From the NCBI RefSeq assembly GCF_024606225.1, contig NZ_JAGRPU010000008.1, positions 62,001 through 126,000 on the forward strand: a stretch of 64,000 nucleotides of DNA, read 5' to 3'. The stretch comes from Endozoicomonas sp. ISHI1. GTDB taxonomy: Bacteria; Pseudomonadota; Gammaproteobacteria; Pseudomonadales; Endozoicomonadaceae. Below the pieces are notes generated by a model, which saw nothing but the letters and a program-made list of their open reading frames with translations, had not been told where the DNA came from and did no database searches. A program made the position numbers and the translations under genes. This document shows, piece by piece, positions 8,823 through 18,017 of the stretch (position 1 is the stretch's first letter; each line of letters starts with the position of its first letter).

Positions 8823-9251
8823 CTAGTTCCAGGCTCCCGCAGCCGTGCCACCACGAGTCCCTACAGAGTCTAATGTAATAGTGGCATTGGCGGTTATGCC
8901 GGAGCTTCCTGTGGCCGTTGCCGTCAGCGTATAGGTTCTGCCATTCGCAGGTACTGCAATGGCCAGATTGAAGTTGGCATTACCACTCTCTGGGCTCTGG
9001 GTAACAAAAATGCTGGGAGCACCATTGTTGTCATCTCCACCTCCAACGGAAGCGCCCAGGTAAGAGCCTCTTTGAGCTCTATGTCTCTCCATTGCTCCAG
9101 CTAGTCCAATCAGAGATGACTCAGCATCCCTCATAGCAGAAGTAGTGACATGCTGGTTGTAACTTGGCACTGCTATAGTTGCCAGAATGCCAATGATTGC
9201 GACAACAATCATCATTTCTATCAGAGTAAAACCCTTAATATTCCTCTTCAC
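8823..9251 (-). CDS. pilE: Type IV pilin, PilE type (cluster A)
   Basis: Pilin-like subunit of 142 residues with a type III prepilin leader: short basic MKRNIKG, then [20 protein letters not shown], with Glu at mature position 5. The prepilin peptidase should cut after Gly7. The rest resembles PilE minor pilins. It is last in cluster A, 15 bp after pilY1, as pilE is in the fimT-pilVWXY1-E operon of Pseudomonas. It is probably a minor pilin of the tip complex, though a major-pilin role cannot be excluded. Confidence 0.88.
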   Translation of the reverse strand: MKRNIKGFTLIEMMIVVAIIGILATIAVPSYNQHVTTSAMRDAESSLIGLAGAMERHRAQRGSYLGASVGGGDDNNGAPSIFVTQSPESGNANFNLAIAVPANGRTYTLTATATGSSGITANATITLDSVGTRGGTAAGAWN

Positions 9252-9266
9252 TGTTACTCCCCTTTA

Positions 9267-12200
9267 TTATTTCTTTTGTATCCAGTAAGTGTTACCTTCC
9301 GGGCTTCCTGAATTCAGTTTTTCAGGATCAAGTCCCCTGATAATGTAATCCTCTTTTGTCCCGCTGCCATCAGCGTTTGAAGCAAGTCTGACAAAGACTG
9401 AGTTGCCCACAATGCCATTAGTTTCAATTTCGTCTCTTTCAACCAGTTTACCAGTCAGGTTTACTTGCCAGCTCCAGGCTTCTCCTGCAACAGCTGAGCA
9501 GGTGTTAGATGCTTGTGCAGAGGGTATGTAAGTATTGAAATAAATCTGAGAAGAGTAGATCGCGGGATCACTCATGACCTTCTCGTCATTTCTCATGTTC
9601 ATAAACCAGCCGTAGTTATTGGTTGCCCCGAACTTGGCTATTTCCGCAGTGCTGGCATTGCCATTGCTGTCTGGAGTGAAATTGGCAAGAGTACCGACAT
9701 TGTGCTTGATTGTCGTGTGAGGAGGTACAGCCTTGCTACTTCTGTTGGCAGTATCGACGGTGGGGTTTGCCAGTTTTGGTGAAACCAGCATGTAAAATCT
9801 ATCTTGAACATCACTATTGAGTAGACCCAGAGGATCTGGACGCAATCCTGAGCCAATGCTGATTGCAAGTTGCCTTTTACCGTTCAGAGCCAGGTCAGAG
9901 ATGTCTGGGCGAGTGAAGAATTTTCTTGCATTTATCTTCTTCTGAGTCGCTGTCATATCATTCGAATAGCCGATGTATGCAATGACGCCATCATCACTGT
10001 CTGAGAAGCCGCCTCCATCATCATCTGCAGCCCATATGAGATGTTGTTTGTCACTGAGACTTTGGACGGCACAGTTACTGACACTTCCATTTGAATCTGC
10101 TGTGCAGTTGTTAATATAAAGTCTCCAGACTTGCCCTCCAGTATCAGCAAAGAAGAGCTGGTCGCCATATCCATCACCATCGATATCCGCTACCGTCACT
10201 CCACCTGGAATACTGTACTTCATTTTGTTCAAGGTGAGAGTATGTCCACTTGAATGACTGGCAGACCAGATCAAAGCTCCGGTTTTTGCATCGACAATAT
10301 AAATTGCATTTCCCATGCTGTCTTGTGAATACAGAGCCTGAGAATCCTGGTTGACATCATAACCCCCGGAGAAAATCAGTACGTCCTTGCTATCAGCACC
10401 AATTTTGAGCTTGGTTCGAACCGGTCTTGACCAGGATTGCCCTAATTGCTGGAAGGGGGCCACACCGCCATTAATGTACCAAAGCATTTTTGGATTGCCG
10501 GTATCAGTCACATTCAAGGCATAGTAATTTCTCCCTCCCCTTCTCATGCCTACGTAGGCGTAAACAAACTCTCCATCATTTGGAGTTGTCTTACTCAACT
10601 CCTCTGTAGTGTTACCATCGTTGTCTTTATCTGCAGTATCTGCTCCACCATATATGACGCCATTCTTATTCACATCATTTGCCCAAAGAACCAGATGACC
10701 ATCTAATCCGTAAGGGCGTCCATGACCCGGTGTTCTATTAGTAGAACCATTGGTATTTAAGTGCCTGACATTGGGAAGTAATTCCTTTGGCATATAGGCA
10801 AACAGTTCTTCACCTGTCTGCGCATTAACAGCGTGGAACATGCCATCATTTGTACCGAGGAAGAGGGTGAGGTCAAGCTGGTTTTCTGCACAGCTGAAAG
10901 GAGCACTTGCAGAGTAGTTTTTACATTTATAATTGACCAACGCAGGTGTGGAGTGAAGTGGGTCTCCGATACCTTTGGAACGATCCCTGATCCAGTTAAT
11001 AAGCTCATCTCTTTCGGTCGTTTGACTATCGCTTAGTCCGAACAGAGTCGGTGATAGCGAATTATTTGTATCTACGACTGCATTAGTGCTGGTTAAGATT
11101 TGAGCGCCACTATTTACACCTGCAGGACTACTACCAAGAAAGGTATAAACTTTTCGATGACTACTATTGGAGGATGAAACCGAGAGGATATCATTTACAC
11201 CACCCTTTTCGACTTTACCGCCGTCAATACTTGTGCTCCAGAAACTAAACGCATCTTCTTTGAAAAAACCTGTAGAGGTATCTACGGCGGGCTTAGGCGT
11301 TGAGCTGTTATCATATATTTCAGCAGGATCTCCCAGCAATTGATACTTTTTCAGGTTGCCCTGCCAGCGATCGGTCTCTGAAGGTTTGAATATAGAATAA
11401 TATAATTTGTTGAGGTGTCCGGAACGGTTAAATGAATTTGCGGCTACACCAGGTGCTGCAAATGTACTTTCGTTATCAAGAATACTGTTGACAATGTCGT
11501 TAAAAGCATCCGCCAGCTCCTTCGCATCAGAAGCAACAAAATAGCTACCCTTACCTTCCGCCGCTAAATCTTCCATGAATTTTTTTGCATTCTGATCTGT
11601 TTGAGTTGCAAAGGCTATTGTATGGGTCGTGACTACGTTATCAGATTCAATAGAGCTGCTGAGGTCATTGGTTGCCATCCAGTCTGCCAGTGTCCTGCCA
11701 CACTTTTCACCATCATTGCTGGCGTCAGCTGTGCAGCTCTGTCCTGTCAAACTGGCAATACCATTCTTTGCTGCGTCGGTATTACTATTCGCTTGCCCAT
11801 CTGTAAGTAATACCAGGTGGTTAGTCTGACAGGCGTTTATAATAGGGGAACTCTTTCCTGCGAAGCTGCTTGTATAATATTTGGCGGAGTCATACATACT
11901 CGGAACAATAGGAGTTCCTCCACCTGCTGACATGTTCTGAACCAGGGAGACCAGATGATCTTTTACCCGGTATCCTGCACTACTATCGATTCCTCCACTG
12001 GCAACTCTGACAATCAGTCTAGGTGAATAGGAAGGGCTTCTATCAAAACTCCTGACATAGCGTTCACCTCCAGTCGCTTTGAATATGAAAGTCAGGTTGT
12101 TGCCTGCTCGCCAACCATTTCGGTTGATGACTTCATTGATAATATTCTTGATATCAGGTGAACGGTAGGTTGTCCCATTACTCCAGCTTTGGTTTATACC

Positions 12201-14042
12201 CCAGTCAACGTATGCTGAAGTCAGGCTGTTTCTTTTCGTTATATTTCTGTAGCCACTGGTAAAGGCAGAAGAAGTATCTTTGTCTTCGGCTTGAATTCTG
12301 ATGTTCATGTTGCCATAGCTATCAGCATCGGAAGTCAGTTCCAGATAAGCTTCAAGAATGGTGGCATTTTTTTTCAGTGGAAGGTTTGGGTAATGCAGCC
12401 CGCCGCTTGAGTACGTACTCTGATTTCCACCAAGTCGTATTTCATTGTATTGGACGTACATGTTTCCATCATAATGCCACTCATAGGCATCCTGATCAGA
12501 ACCGTTTATACGAGTATTAAGTGTTGCAGTTAAACAACCACTGCCATCTGCGGGTGGAGTATACTCGACAACAAGGCGAGGTTTTTTGGAGCTGTTACCA
12601 TCAATGTTGTGTGCAATTCGGTTGCCATCACCTGAGCTTTTTTGGAAATAGAAGGTACTGCTGTTATTACCACACCAGTTACTGTCGTTAACTACCTGTT
12701 GAAGCAGTGTTGTTACATTGACATCATACTTGCTGGGATTTTGTGAAGTTCCCTGAGTCCAGTTGCCTGGTGTCCAAGATATAGAACCAAATTTTTCTCT
12801 GCTGCTGAGGTTCTGGTGGCTCTCAGAAAACGGGCCATTGTGGCTACCTGTTGGCTTACCAGCATAAACATTCAATGAAATTGGAGCAGAGCGATTTTCC
12901 GAAGATGTGAACTCAATTTTAGCGCTATTAATTGTTGAACCACTGGGAATACCAACTGACTGGAAGCGAATCCCAGTCATTTTCTCTGTTGTACTCTCAG
13001 GTACAGAGTATTTGATATACAACTTTGGAGCGTAGCTCGCATTGTGGCCGTTGTTTTCTTGCTCCTTATAAATATGTCGATCATTTGGTGTCCCTCCAGT
13101 AACCTCCATAAACAAGGCAAGGTTTTTTAGCTTTTCGCCTGCAACCCAGTTGAGTGAAGAGTCGTCCAGTATAGATTGGATAATGTTTGAAATGTCGTCA
13201 GATTCGCTGTTAGTGCCTTCTGACCAATCATTTGGAGACCAGAGTGTATTAGCAGACGTTCTATTTCTGTTGCCATAACTACTTTGATTAGGTCCCATCG
13301 GCTGTGGATTTTTTGCCAGTTCTGCATCGATTTTTATCTCTACGAACTCACTGGATGCATATCGGCTGCGAAATTTGATACGAGCTTCTTCAATAACAGC
13401 ATTGGAAGGTATATTTAAATCTCTAAAATAAAGGCCATTTAACTGGGTGCTATAAAATGAGTAGTATGATGTGTCATACCAAATTGAACCATCTGAAATA
13501 AGCCCTTCAGGACTGTCATAATAGTTTTGAAGCTGATAGGTTTGTTCTTGATCACTTATAGCCGAATTGCTCACTATACCAAGGATCAGTTTGTTGGAAG
13601 ATGTAGTTACTGTTCCTGTTGCAATATCCTCATTTGCATCATCAGTCGATTCCAAAAGCTCAGGTGTCCCGGCCAGAATAATATTTGAGCCATACAGAGA
13701 GTCTATATCTGTAACGGGAAATGTCAGTCTGCTGGGTTCCCCGGATCTGGCATGAAGTTTCATTAAGCCAGCATTGATATCAGATGCATTGCTCATAATG
13801 TCAGAAAATGCAACTTTCATGACGTCCAGCCGAGAATCCTCTCCATAACCAGCATCATCATTATCAGTCAGAGACCAGTCCATAGAGCCAGAGTTATCCA
13901 GTATAAAAAGGACGTTTGGCTTAATGCTGCTGTCGTAATTAGGATTGCTCAGAAAAATGTCAGTGTCGTCTGCAGAGGACAGAGTACTGGTTGTTAATAA
14001 TAAAGAGGTGACTAACGTTGTTAGCCCTTTTCGAAACAACAT
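9267..14042 (-). CDS. pilY1: PilY1 type IV pilus tip protein with split vWA domain (cluster A)
   Basis: Large secreted pilus-tip adhesin and regulator, 1591 residues, with a signal peptide. A von Willebrand A domain begins with NVLFILDNSGSMDW (DxSxS metal site, ~43-57), but its second half (GGTPIVPSMYDSAKYY, HLVLLTDGQANSN) appears only from ~700 on. Between them (~165-680) lie three related ~150-residue beta-rich units, each with W..NW..GT and a PRLIV/PKLYI ending, resembling carbohydrate-binding or DNRLRE-type domains. The C-terminal part (~870-1591) is the PilY1 beta-propeller, with TNDGMFHAVNA and the Ca-binding-type loop DIDGDGYGD (~1284). Function by family: adhesion, pilus biogenesis, surface sensing. 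Confidence 0.9.
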   Translation of the reverse strand: MLFRKGLTTLVTSLLLTTSTLSSADDTDIFLSNPNYDSSIKPNVLFILDNSGSMDWSLTDNDDAGYGEDSRLDVMKVAFSDIMSNASDINAGLMKLHARSGEPSRLTFPVTDIDSLYGSNIILAGTPELLESTDDANEDIATGTVTTSSNKLILGIVSNSAISDQEQTYQLQNYYDSPEGLISDGSIWYDTSYYSFYSTQLNGLYFRDLNIPSNAVIEEARIKFRSRYASSEFVEIKIDAELAKNPQPMGPNQSSYGNRNRTSANTLWSPNDWSEGTNSESDDISNIIQSILDDSSLNWVAGEKLKNLALFMEVTGGTPNDRHIYKEQENNGHNASYAPKLYIKYSVPESTTEKMTGIRFQSVGIPSGSTINSAKIEFTSSENRSAPISLNVYAGKPTGSHNGPFSESHQNLSSREKFGSISWTPGNWTQGTSQNPSKYDVNVTTLLQQVVNDSNWCGNNSSTFYFQKSSGDGNRIAHNIDGNSSKKPRLVVEYTPPADGSGCLTATLNTRINGSDQDAYEWHYDGNMYVQYNEIRLGGNQSTYSSGGLHYPNLPLKKNATILEAYLELTSDADSYGNMNIRIQAEDKDTSSAFTSGYRNITKRNSLTSAYVDWGINQSWSNGTTYRSPDIKNIINEVINRNGWRAGNNLTFIFKATGGERYVRSFDRSPSYSPRLIVRVASGGIDSSAGYRVKDHLVSLVQNMSAGGGTPIVPSMYDSAKYYTSSFAGKSSPIINACQTNHLVLLTDGQANSNTDAAKNGIASLTGQSCTADASNDGEKCGRTLADWMATNDLSSSIESDNVVTTHTIAFATQTDQNAKKFMEDLAAEGKGSYFVASDAKELADAFNDIVNSILDNESTFAAPGVAANSFNRSGHLNKLYYSIFKPSETDRWQGNLKKYQLLGDPAEIYDNSSTPKPAVDTSTGFFKEDAFSFWSTSIDGGKVEKGGVNDILSVSSSNSSHRKVYTFLGSSPAGVNSGAQILTSTNAVVDTNNSLSPTLFGLSDSQTTERDELINWIRDRSKGIGDPLHSTPALVNYKCKNYSASAPFSCAENQLDLTLFLGTNDGMFHAVNAQTGEELFAYMPKELLPNVRHLNTNGSTNRTPGHGRPYGLDGHLVLWANDVNKNGVIYGGADTADKDNDGNTTEELSKTTPNDGEFVYAYVGMRRGGRNYYALNVTDTGNPKMLWYINGGVAPFQQLGQSWSRPVRTKLKIGADSKDVLIFSGGYDVNQDSQALYSQDSMGNAIYIVDAKTGALIWSASHSSGHTLTLNKMKYSIPGGVTVADIDGDGYGDQLFFADTGGQVWRLYINNCTADSNGSVSNCAVQSLSDKQHLIWAADDDGGGFSDSDDGVIAYIGYSNDMTATQKKINARKFFTRPDISDLALNGKRQLAISIGSGLRPDPLGLLNSDVQDRFYMLVSPKLANPTVDTANRSSKAVPPHTTIKHNVGTLANFTPDSNGNASTAEIAKFGATNNYGWFMNMRNDEKVMSDPAIYSSQIYFNTYIPSAQASNTCSAVAGEAWSWQVNLTGKLVERDEIETNGIVGNSVFVRLASNADGSGTKEDYIIRGLDPEKLNSGSPEGNTYWIQKK

Positions 14043-14055
14043 TATTATTATCCTG

Positions 14056-14514
14056 TTAGTTTGAGACGACGTCAGGCTTTATAAAGCCTTCTTCGAGCAC
14101 CGTGCTGATATTCATAGCGGTAAGTTCTGATGTGGCTTCAGTGGTATAAACGTAAACCTTTGGTGCAGAACCATCAGCACTTAAAGAGTTACCCCCCAGA
14201 ATACCTGTCCGAACAGTATTTGTGTTGGACTGAATCTGCAGGCCAGTGACTGAATTGCTTGTCGTTGAACTTAAACTAAATCCACCAGGATCTTTAGCTT
14301 GCTCTGATGCTATTGGGCTATCAGATAACATGACTTGAGCTTCAATCAAAGAGCTGTCTGCAGTCTGAAAGGTTGAGTTCTTCAGCTGATAGTTAAATGA
14401 AATTCTCTGGCCGTTTGTTGAGAGGCGACTACTCCCTATAGCAACGATGGTGATCAGCAGTAGTATGATCAATGAGACGAATAAGATCGCACCATCTTGT
14501 TTAGTCTTATTCAT
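14056..14514 (-). CDS. pilX: Minor pilin assembly protein PilX (cluster A)
   Basis: A 152-residue PilX-like minor pilin. The N-terminal region KQDGAILFVSLIILLLITIVA has the PilX pattern, with a short basic leader and a membrane helix in place of the classic FTLIE. It is followed by QRISFNYQLKNSTFQTADSSLIEA, matching the family's FRN..LAF.AAE..L.EAE region. It lies between pilW (2 bp upstream) and pilY1 (13 bp downstream). In the family, PilX helps prime the pilus tip together with PilV, PilW and PilY1. Confidence 0.82.
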   Translation of the reverse strand: MNKTKQDGAILFVSLIILLLITIVAIGSSRLSTNGQRISFNYQLKNSTFQTADSSLIEAQVMLSDSPIASEQAKDPGGFSLSSTTSNSVTGLQIQSNTNTVRTGILGGNSLSADGSAPKVYVYTTEATSELTAMNISTVLEEGFIKPDVVSN

Positions 14515-14516
14515 GT

Positions 14517-15608
14517 TTAGCCTCTATTTCTCAGCTGAATGGTGCTAGTAAATACTCTTCTCAACCTGCGGTCATTAGGCTGAAATGTACTTTGAGCAGC
14601 TTGCACATTTAAGATGGGGTAAGACTGATTATTTTGCTGTGAGCTGACTGGGAAACTTGAAGAGACCACCATACTGAGTTTTATATGAGTAATATTGCAA
14701 TCACCAGACGAAATTTCTGTAGATGAACAGCTTTCGGCATATTTAGTGTTTCCTGATGAATCCGTAATGCCCAGGAGAAACTGCAGGTTCTCTACCCCTT
14801 CTACCATCTCATCCCCGTTCACGAAAAGAGCGGGAATAGTATTTCCGTCAGTGGCTGTTAATGGGTTATTGCTCGAGTCCAATCGGTCTTGAACTGCATA
14901 TGTGCTTCCATTTGCAGAACCCAGTTGATACAAAATAGGACAAAATTCAAGTGTTGCTGTCGAGCAATCATCAGGAATAGCAAAGCCTGATAAGTTAATA
15001 CCGTTGTCGTTCTCTCCGATTGGAGTGACTCTTTCATTACTAGAGGTTTCAGGATTGGTTGTGATGCATGCTGCAGCTTGTTGGGGCTTGAAGGTGGCAA
15101 CTTTTTGTCCATCAGTGATCAAGAATATATCGTCTGAGTCATAACAGATTGCCCGGTCAAACTGTAACTGGTTGCCATTGGCTGTGTCATAAAAGTTGAC
15201 AACTCTTACAACTCCATTTCCTGCGTTGCTATCACTCAAGTCCATTGATTTACTGGTTTCGAAGGCTCTCTGTACTCTCAGGATGTCACTGTTTGTGGCA
15301 TCAGTAGTGTCTGCAACAATACTCACTGCCTGCTGTGAAAGGTCAACCAGAGAATTGGTTTCTGGTACAACAGAGCTTGGAGCATTGCCTTGAAAACCGG
15401 CCATCCGTACGTCTTTCTTGATGACTTCCATGGCAATGCGAGCACTATCTTGAACCTGGGCAAGGGCCGTTTCCGATGAACTGTTGGAAACGCTGTCTGC
15501 GAACATTCTGGTAACGCCGAGCATCAGGACTGCACTTAATGCCAAGGCAATGATTAACTCTACCAAAGCCAAACCTGTTTGCTGATGAGGCATCTGAGTA
15601 GTTGTCAT
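14517..15608 (-). CDS. pilW: Minor pilin PilW (cluster A)
   Basis: A 363-residue PilW-type minor pilin. The prepilin-like start is HQQTGLALVELIIALALSAVLML, with Glu at mature position 5. Then comes the family region DSARIAMEVIKKDVRMAGFQG and a C-terminal RLRRVFTSTIQLRNRG, very typical of PilW. It overlaps the end of pilV by 4 bp, showing tight translational coupling. Confidence 0.87.
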   Translation of the reverse strand: MTTTQMPHQQTGLALVELIIALALSAVLMLGVTRMFADSVSNSSSETALAQVQDSARIAMEVIKKDVRMAGFQGNAPSSVVPETNSLVDLSQQAVSIVADTTDATNSDILRVQRAFETSKSMDLSDSNAGNGVVRVVNFYDTANGNQLQFDRAICYDSDDIFLITDGQKVATFKPQQAAACITTNPETSSNERVTPIGENDNGINLSGFAIPDDCSTATLEFCPILYQLGSANGSTYAVQDRLDSSNNPLTATDGNTIPALFVNGDEMVEGVENLQFLLGITDSSGNTKYAESCSSTEISSGDCNITHIKLSMVVSSSFPVSSQQNNQSYPILNVQAAQSTFQPNDRRLRRVFTSTIQLRNRG

Positions 15609-16123
15609 AATGTAAACCTCATCTCATAACTCTTGTTTAACTCTTGCTTGTTGCCATTATCTGTACCTGCTTCCGTCCAGTTAATAGTCAGAGTAAATTC
15701 ATTAGCGTTTCTTACCAGACTGGCAGTGCTTCCCGGTAGAGCAGATTGCCAATTATTCCCGCTCAGACCTATACCTTGAACATCGGTGATATTGTCAAGC
15801 CACTCCCTGATATCCTGTGTTGCGAGCTGGGTATTGGTACAACCTGTAGAAATACAATTTGGAGAGTTTGGAGCCGCCTTTTGTGAACCATCAGCTTCAA
15901 TAGAAATGTCTGAATAGCCGTCACTGAGAGCTGTGCCAGGATTACGTCTCATCCGCTCGGCAAGGTCATAAGCAAGCATCGTGGCCTGGCTGCGATTTAA
16001 AGCTCCATTGGAAGATTGCATGCTCAGTATCTGTAACCCTGCCACGCCAAGAAGGCCAATGGCCAAAACTAATACTGCCACCATTATTTCGATCATGGTA
16101 AAGCCCTTTTCTTTCTTCAACAC
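15605..16123 (-). CDS. pilV: Minor pilin PilV (cluster A)
   Basis: A 172-residue PilV-type minor pilin. Leader MLKKEKG, then FTMIEIMVAVLVLAIGLLGVAG, the PilV signature in which the helix ends in GLLG(V/M)AGLQ. Then SQATMLAYDLAERMRRNP, and a conserved TQDIREW motif. It overlaps the fimT stop by 7 bp and pilW by 4 bp. Confidence 0.88.
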   Translation of the reverse strand: MLKKEKGFTMIEIMVAVLVLAIGLLGVAGLQILSMQSSNGALNRSQATMLAYDLAERMRRNPGTALSDGYSDISIEADGSQKAAPNSPNCISTGCTNTQLATQDIREWLDNITDVQGIGLSGNNWQSALPGSTASLVRNANEFTLTINWTEAGTDNGNKQELNKSYEMRFTL

Positions 16124-16599
16124 GACGGAGTCCCTCCAATCCTTACCTGTCCTGAACCATTGATCGTTATACTATTTGCGTAGTTATTACCGCGTGAATC
16201 ACAAACCGAGAGCGTATTGTTAGTCGAATGACCCTCGTCATTAAATGCAACGATTGCGCCTCCTGTGATGACATTTCCTGTAACGCCTTCAAACACTTTA
16301 AGCACAGTGTTGGTATTGGTTTCGAGAATGATATAACCGGCAGACCAGTCAGCGTTGTCACAGTTTGTCTGATCGGTGGATCCGCAGACCTGTACAGGAA
16401 TATTTCGGGAGGCAGCTTCGCTTCTGGCGTATTGAAGAGCCGCAAGTACAGAGTTGGAGTTAGAGGTAATTCGGCTGTTTTGAATACTGCTCTGATAGCT
16501 GGGTATCGCAATACTGGCGACGATAGCGATGATGGCTACTGTCACCATTAGCTCTATCAGGGTAAAGCCTGAGTCGGTTGTTGAAATCTGAACATCCAT
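16117..16599 (-). CDS. fimT: GspH/FimT-type minor pseudopilin, first gene of cluster A
   Basis: A FimT/GspH-like pilin of 160 residues from the ATG at 16599 (MDVQISTTDSG). The frame stays open further upstream to 16725, but that would place 42 atypical residues before the leader. The leader ends in Gly, followed by FTLIELMVTVAIIAIVASIA. GspH-family features follow: ARSEAASRN, VCGSTDQTNCDN..WSAGYIIL, and a Gly-rich C terminus. It leads cluster A and faces cluster B across a 340-bp intergenic region. Confidence 0.83.
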   Translation of the reverse strand: MDVQISTTDSGFTLIELMVTVAIIAIVASIAIPSYQSSIQNSRITSNSNSVLAALQYARSEAASRNIPVQVCGSTDQTNCDNADWSAGYIILETNTNTVLKVFEGVTGNVITGGAIVAFNDEGHSTNNTLSVCDSRGNNYANSITINGSGQVRIGGTPSC

Positions 16600-16939
16600 T
16601 AGAAAGTAATTCTTATTATATTTATTTTTTTCTTTTCGCACGTTGCAAAGCGTGGACTGCAACGTTGCATGCCAGAGTTGATCACAATGTTTTTTCAGTT
16701 GGCAGTGGATATCGATAATCGGCATTTAGCCCGGACGAGCTGCGATAAATATTGTATTTTTCTTGTGTGTTGCAGGTTTTTATTCTGGTAAATAAAGTGG
16801 TGTTTGCCATTGGTCGGTTGAAGTGGTCTTACTATCCGGCCCTTAAGTGGTACTTCTACGGTTCGATATCAAGAACAACTAGAGTGCAGTAAGACGATGA
16901 AAAACCTTCTTCCTGAAGCATCGATGCAGAGAACTGATT
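16600..16939. other. Divergent intergenic region between pilus clusters A and B
   Basis: These 340 bases separate two pilus operons read outward. No gene or strong terminator is visible. It must hold promoters for both clusters; I could not fix a convincing consensus by eye. Confidence 0.6.
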
Positions 16940-17479
16940 ATGGTGTTCAGACTGGTTCAAAAGCGGATAAGCAAAGCAGGGATGACGCTCCCTGAAATGC
17001 TGGTAACACTGTCTGTTTTTGCAGTTCTTATCGCCATTGCAGCTCCCTCTTTGAAAGACTTGTTGGCAGATCGTCGTGTCGCAGCACATACCCAGACACT
17101 GTTCGGCAGTATGTTGCTGGCCCGAAGTGAGGCTATTAAACGACGAAGTCCTGTTTCGATTTGCAAGTCCAGTAATGGGTCGGGGTGTGATAACTCACTG
17201 ACGAACTGGAGCACAGGGTGGCTGGTGTTTGAAGATGAAGATGCTGATGGTGCTCTGGATTCGGGAGATCAGCTAATCAGGGTCTTTGAAAAAACGGAGA
17301 ATCTGGTTTCGATGCAGTGGAATAACGGCAATACGCTGGGTTTTAACTATCATGGGCAAGCCCGACAAGCAGGCACTTTTACTCTCTGTGAAGCCAATTC
17401 GAGTGGCTTTGAAGTCAGGCAGATAGTCCTGAGTCTCACCGGGAGAGCAAGGGTGTCAGAGTCGGGAACGTGCAACTGA
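16940..17479 (+). CDS. fimT: GspH/FimT-type minor pseudopilin, first gene of cluster B
   Basis: A 179-residue FimT/GspH-like protein with leader RISKAG followed by MTLPEMLVTLSVFAVLIAIA; Met replaces the usual Phe at mature position 1 and Glu is kept at position 5. Family features: ARSEAIKRRSPVSICKSSNG, W.TGWLVFEDED and a Gly-rich end with a terminal Cys. It starts cluster B, 28 bp before pilV. Confidence 0.85.
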   Translation: MVFRLVQKRISKAGMTLPEMLVTLSVFAVLIAIAAPSLKDLLADRRVAAHTQTLFGSMLLARSEAIKRRSPVSICKSSNGSGCDNSLTNWSTGWLVFEDEDADGALDSGDQLIRVFEKTENLVSMQWNNGNTLGFNYHGQARQAGTFTLCEANSSGFEVRQIVLSLTGRARVSESGTCN

Positions 17480-17507
17480 TTAGACTGTGAAATCTACTGA
17501 GGTGCGT

Positions 17508-18017
17508 ATGAAAGGAAGTACACGCAACCTGCTCAACCGACTGCGTCAGAAGGGGGTTGGCCTGATTGAGGTTATGGTGGCTCTGCTGGTGATATCCGTC
17601 GGTGTGTTGGGCATGGCTGGCCTGCAAACCAAAAGCCTTCAGCATAATCAGTTGGCTTATCTCCGCTCCCAGGCTGTCATTATTGTTAACGATATGATGG
17701 ATCGTATTCGTGCCAATAAAACAGTCGCGGCCACAGGTAGTGATTACATTACCACGGAATCAGAGCATGTTGCTGCTGGTTGTACTACTCAGGATTTTAT
17801 TAATAGTTGTGAATCTTCAGCCTGCAGTGAGTCTCAGTTAGCTACCTATGATGTTCAGCAATGGAAATTCCAGATGGCCTGTCAGTTGCCAGACGCCACA
17901 GGCTCTATTGCTATAGAAGATACTTCCTCGGGTCGTGTTTATGTCATCACTCTGAAGTTCAATGATTCCCGTGGTGCCCAGGCCGCACGGGAAGTGGTGT
18001 TGAGGAGTGCATTATGA
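17508..18017 (+). CDS. pilV: Minor pilin PilV (cluster B)
   Basis: A 169-residue PilV-type protein from the ATG at 17508, which has the ribosome site gaggtg; a GTG at 17487 is less likely. The leader ends QKG and is followed by VGLIEVMVALLVISVGVLGM, then LRSQAVIIVNDMMDRIRANK and LATYDVQQWKF. It overlaps pilW by 4 bp (ATGA). Confidence 0.87.
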   Translation: MKGSTRNLLNRLRQKGVGLIEVMVALLVISVGVLGMAGLQTKSLQHNQLAYLRSQAVIIVNDMMDRIRANKTVAATGSDYITTESEHVAAGCTTQDFINSCESSACSESQLATYDVQQWKFQMACQLPDATGSIAIEDTSSGRVYVITLKFNDSRGAQAAREVVLRSAL

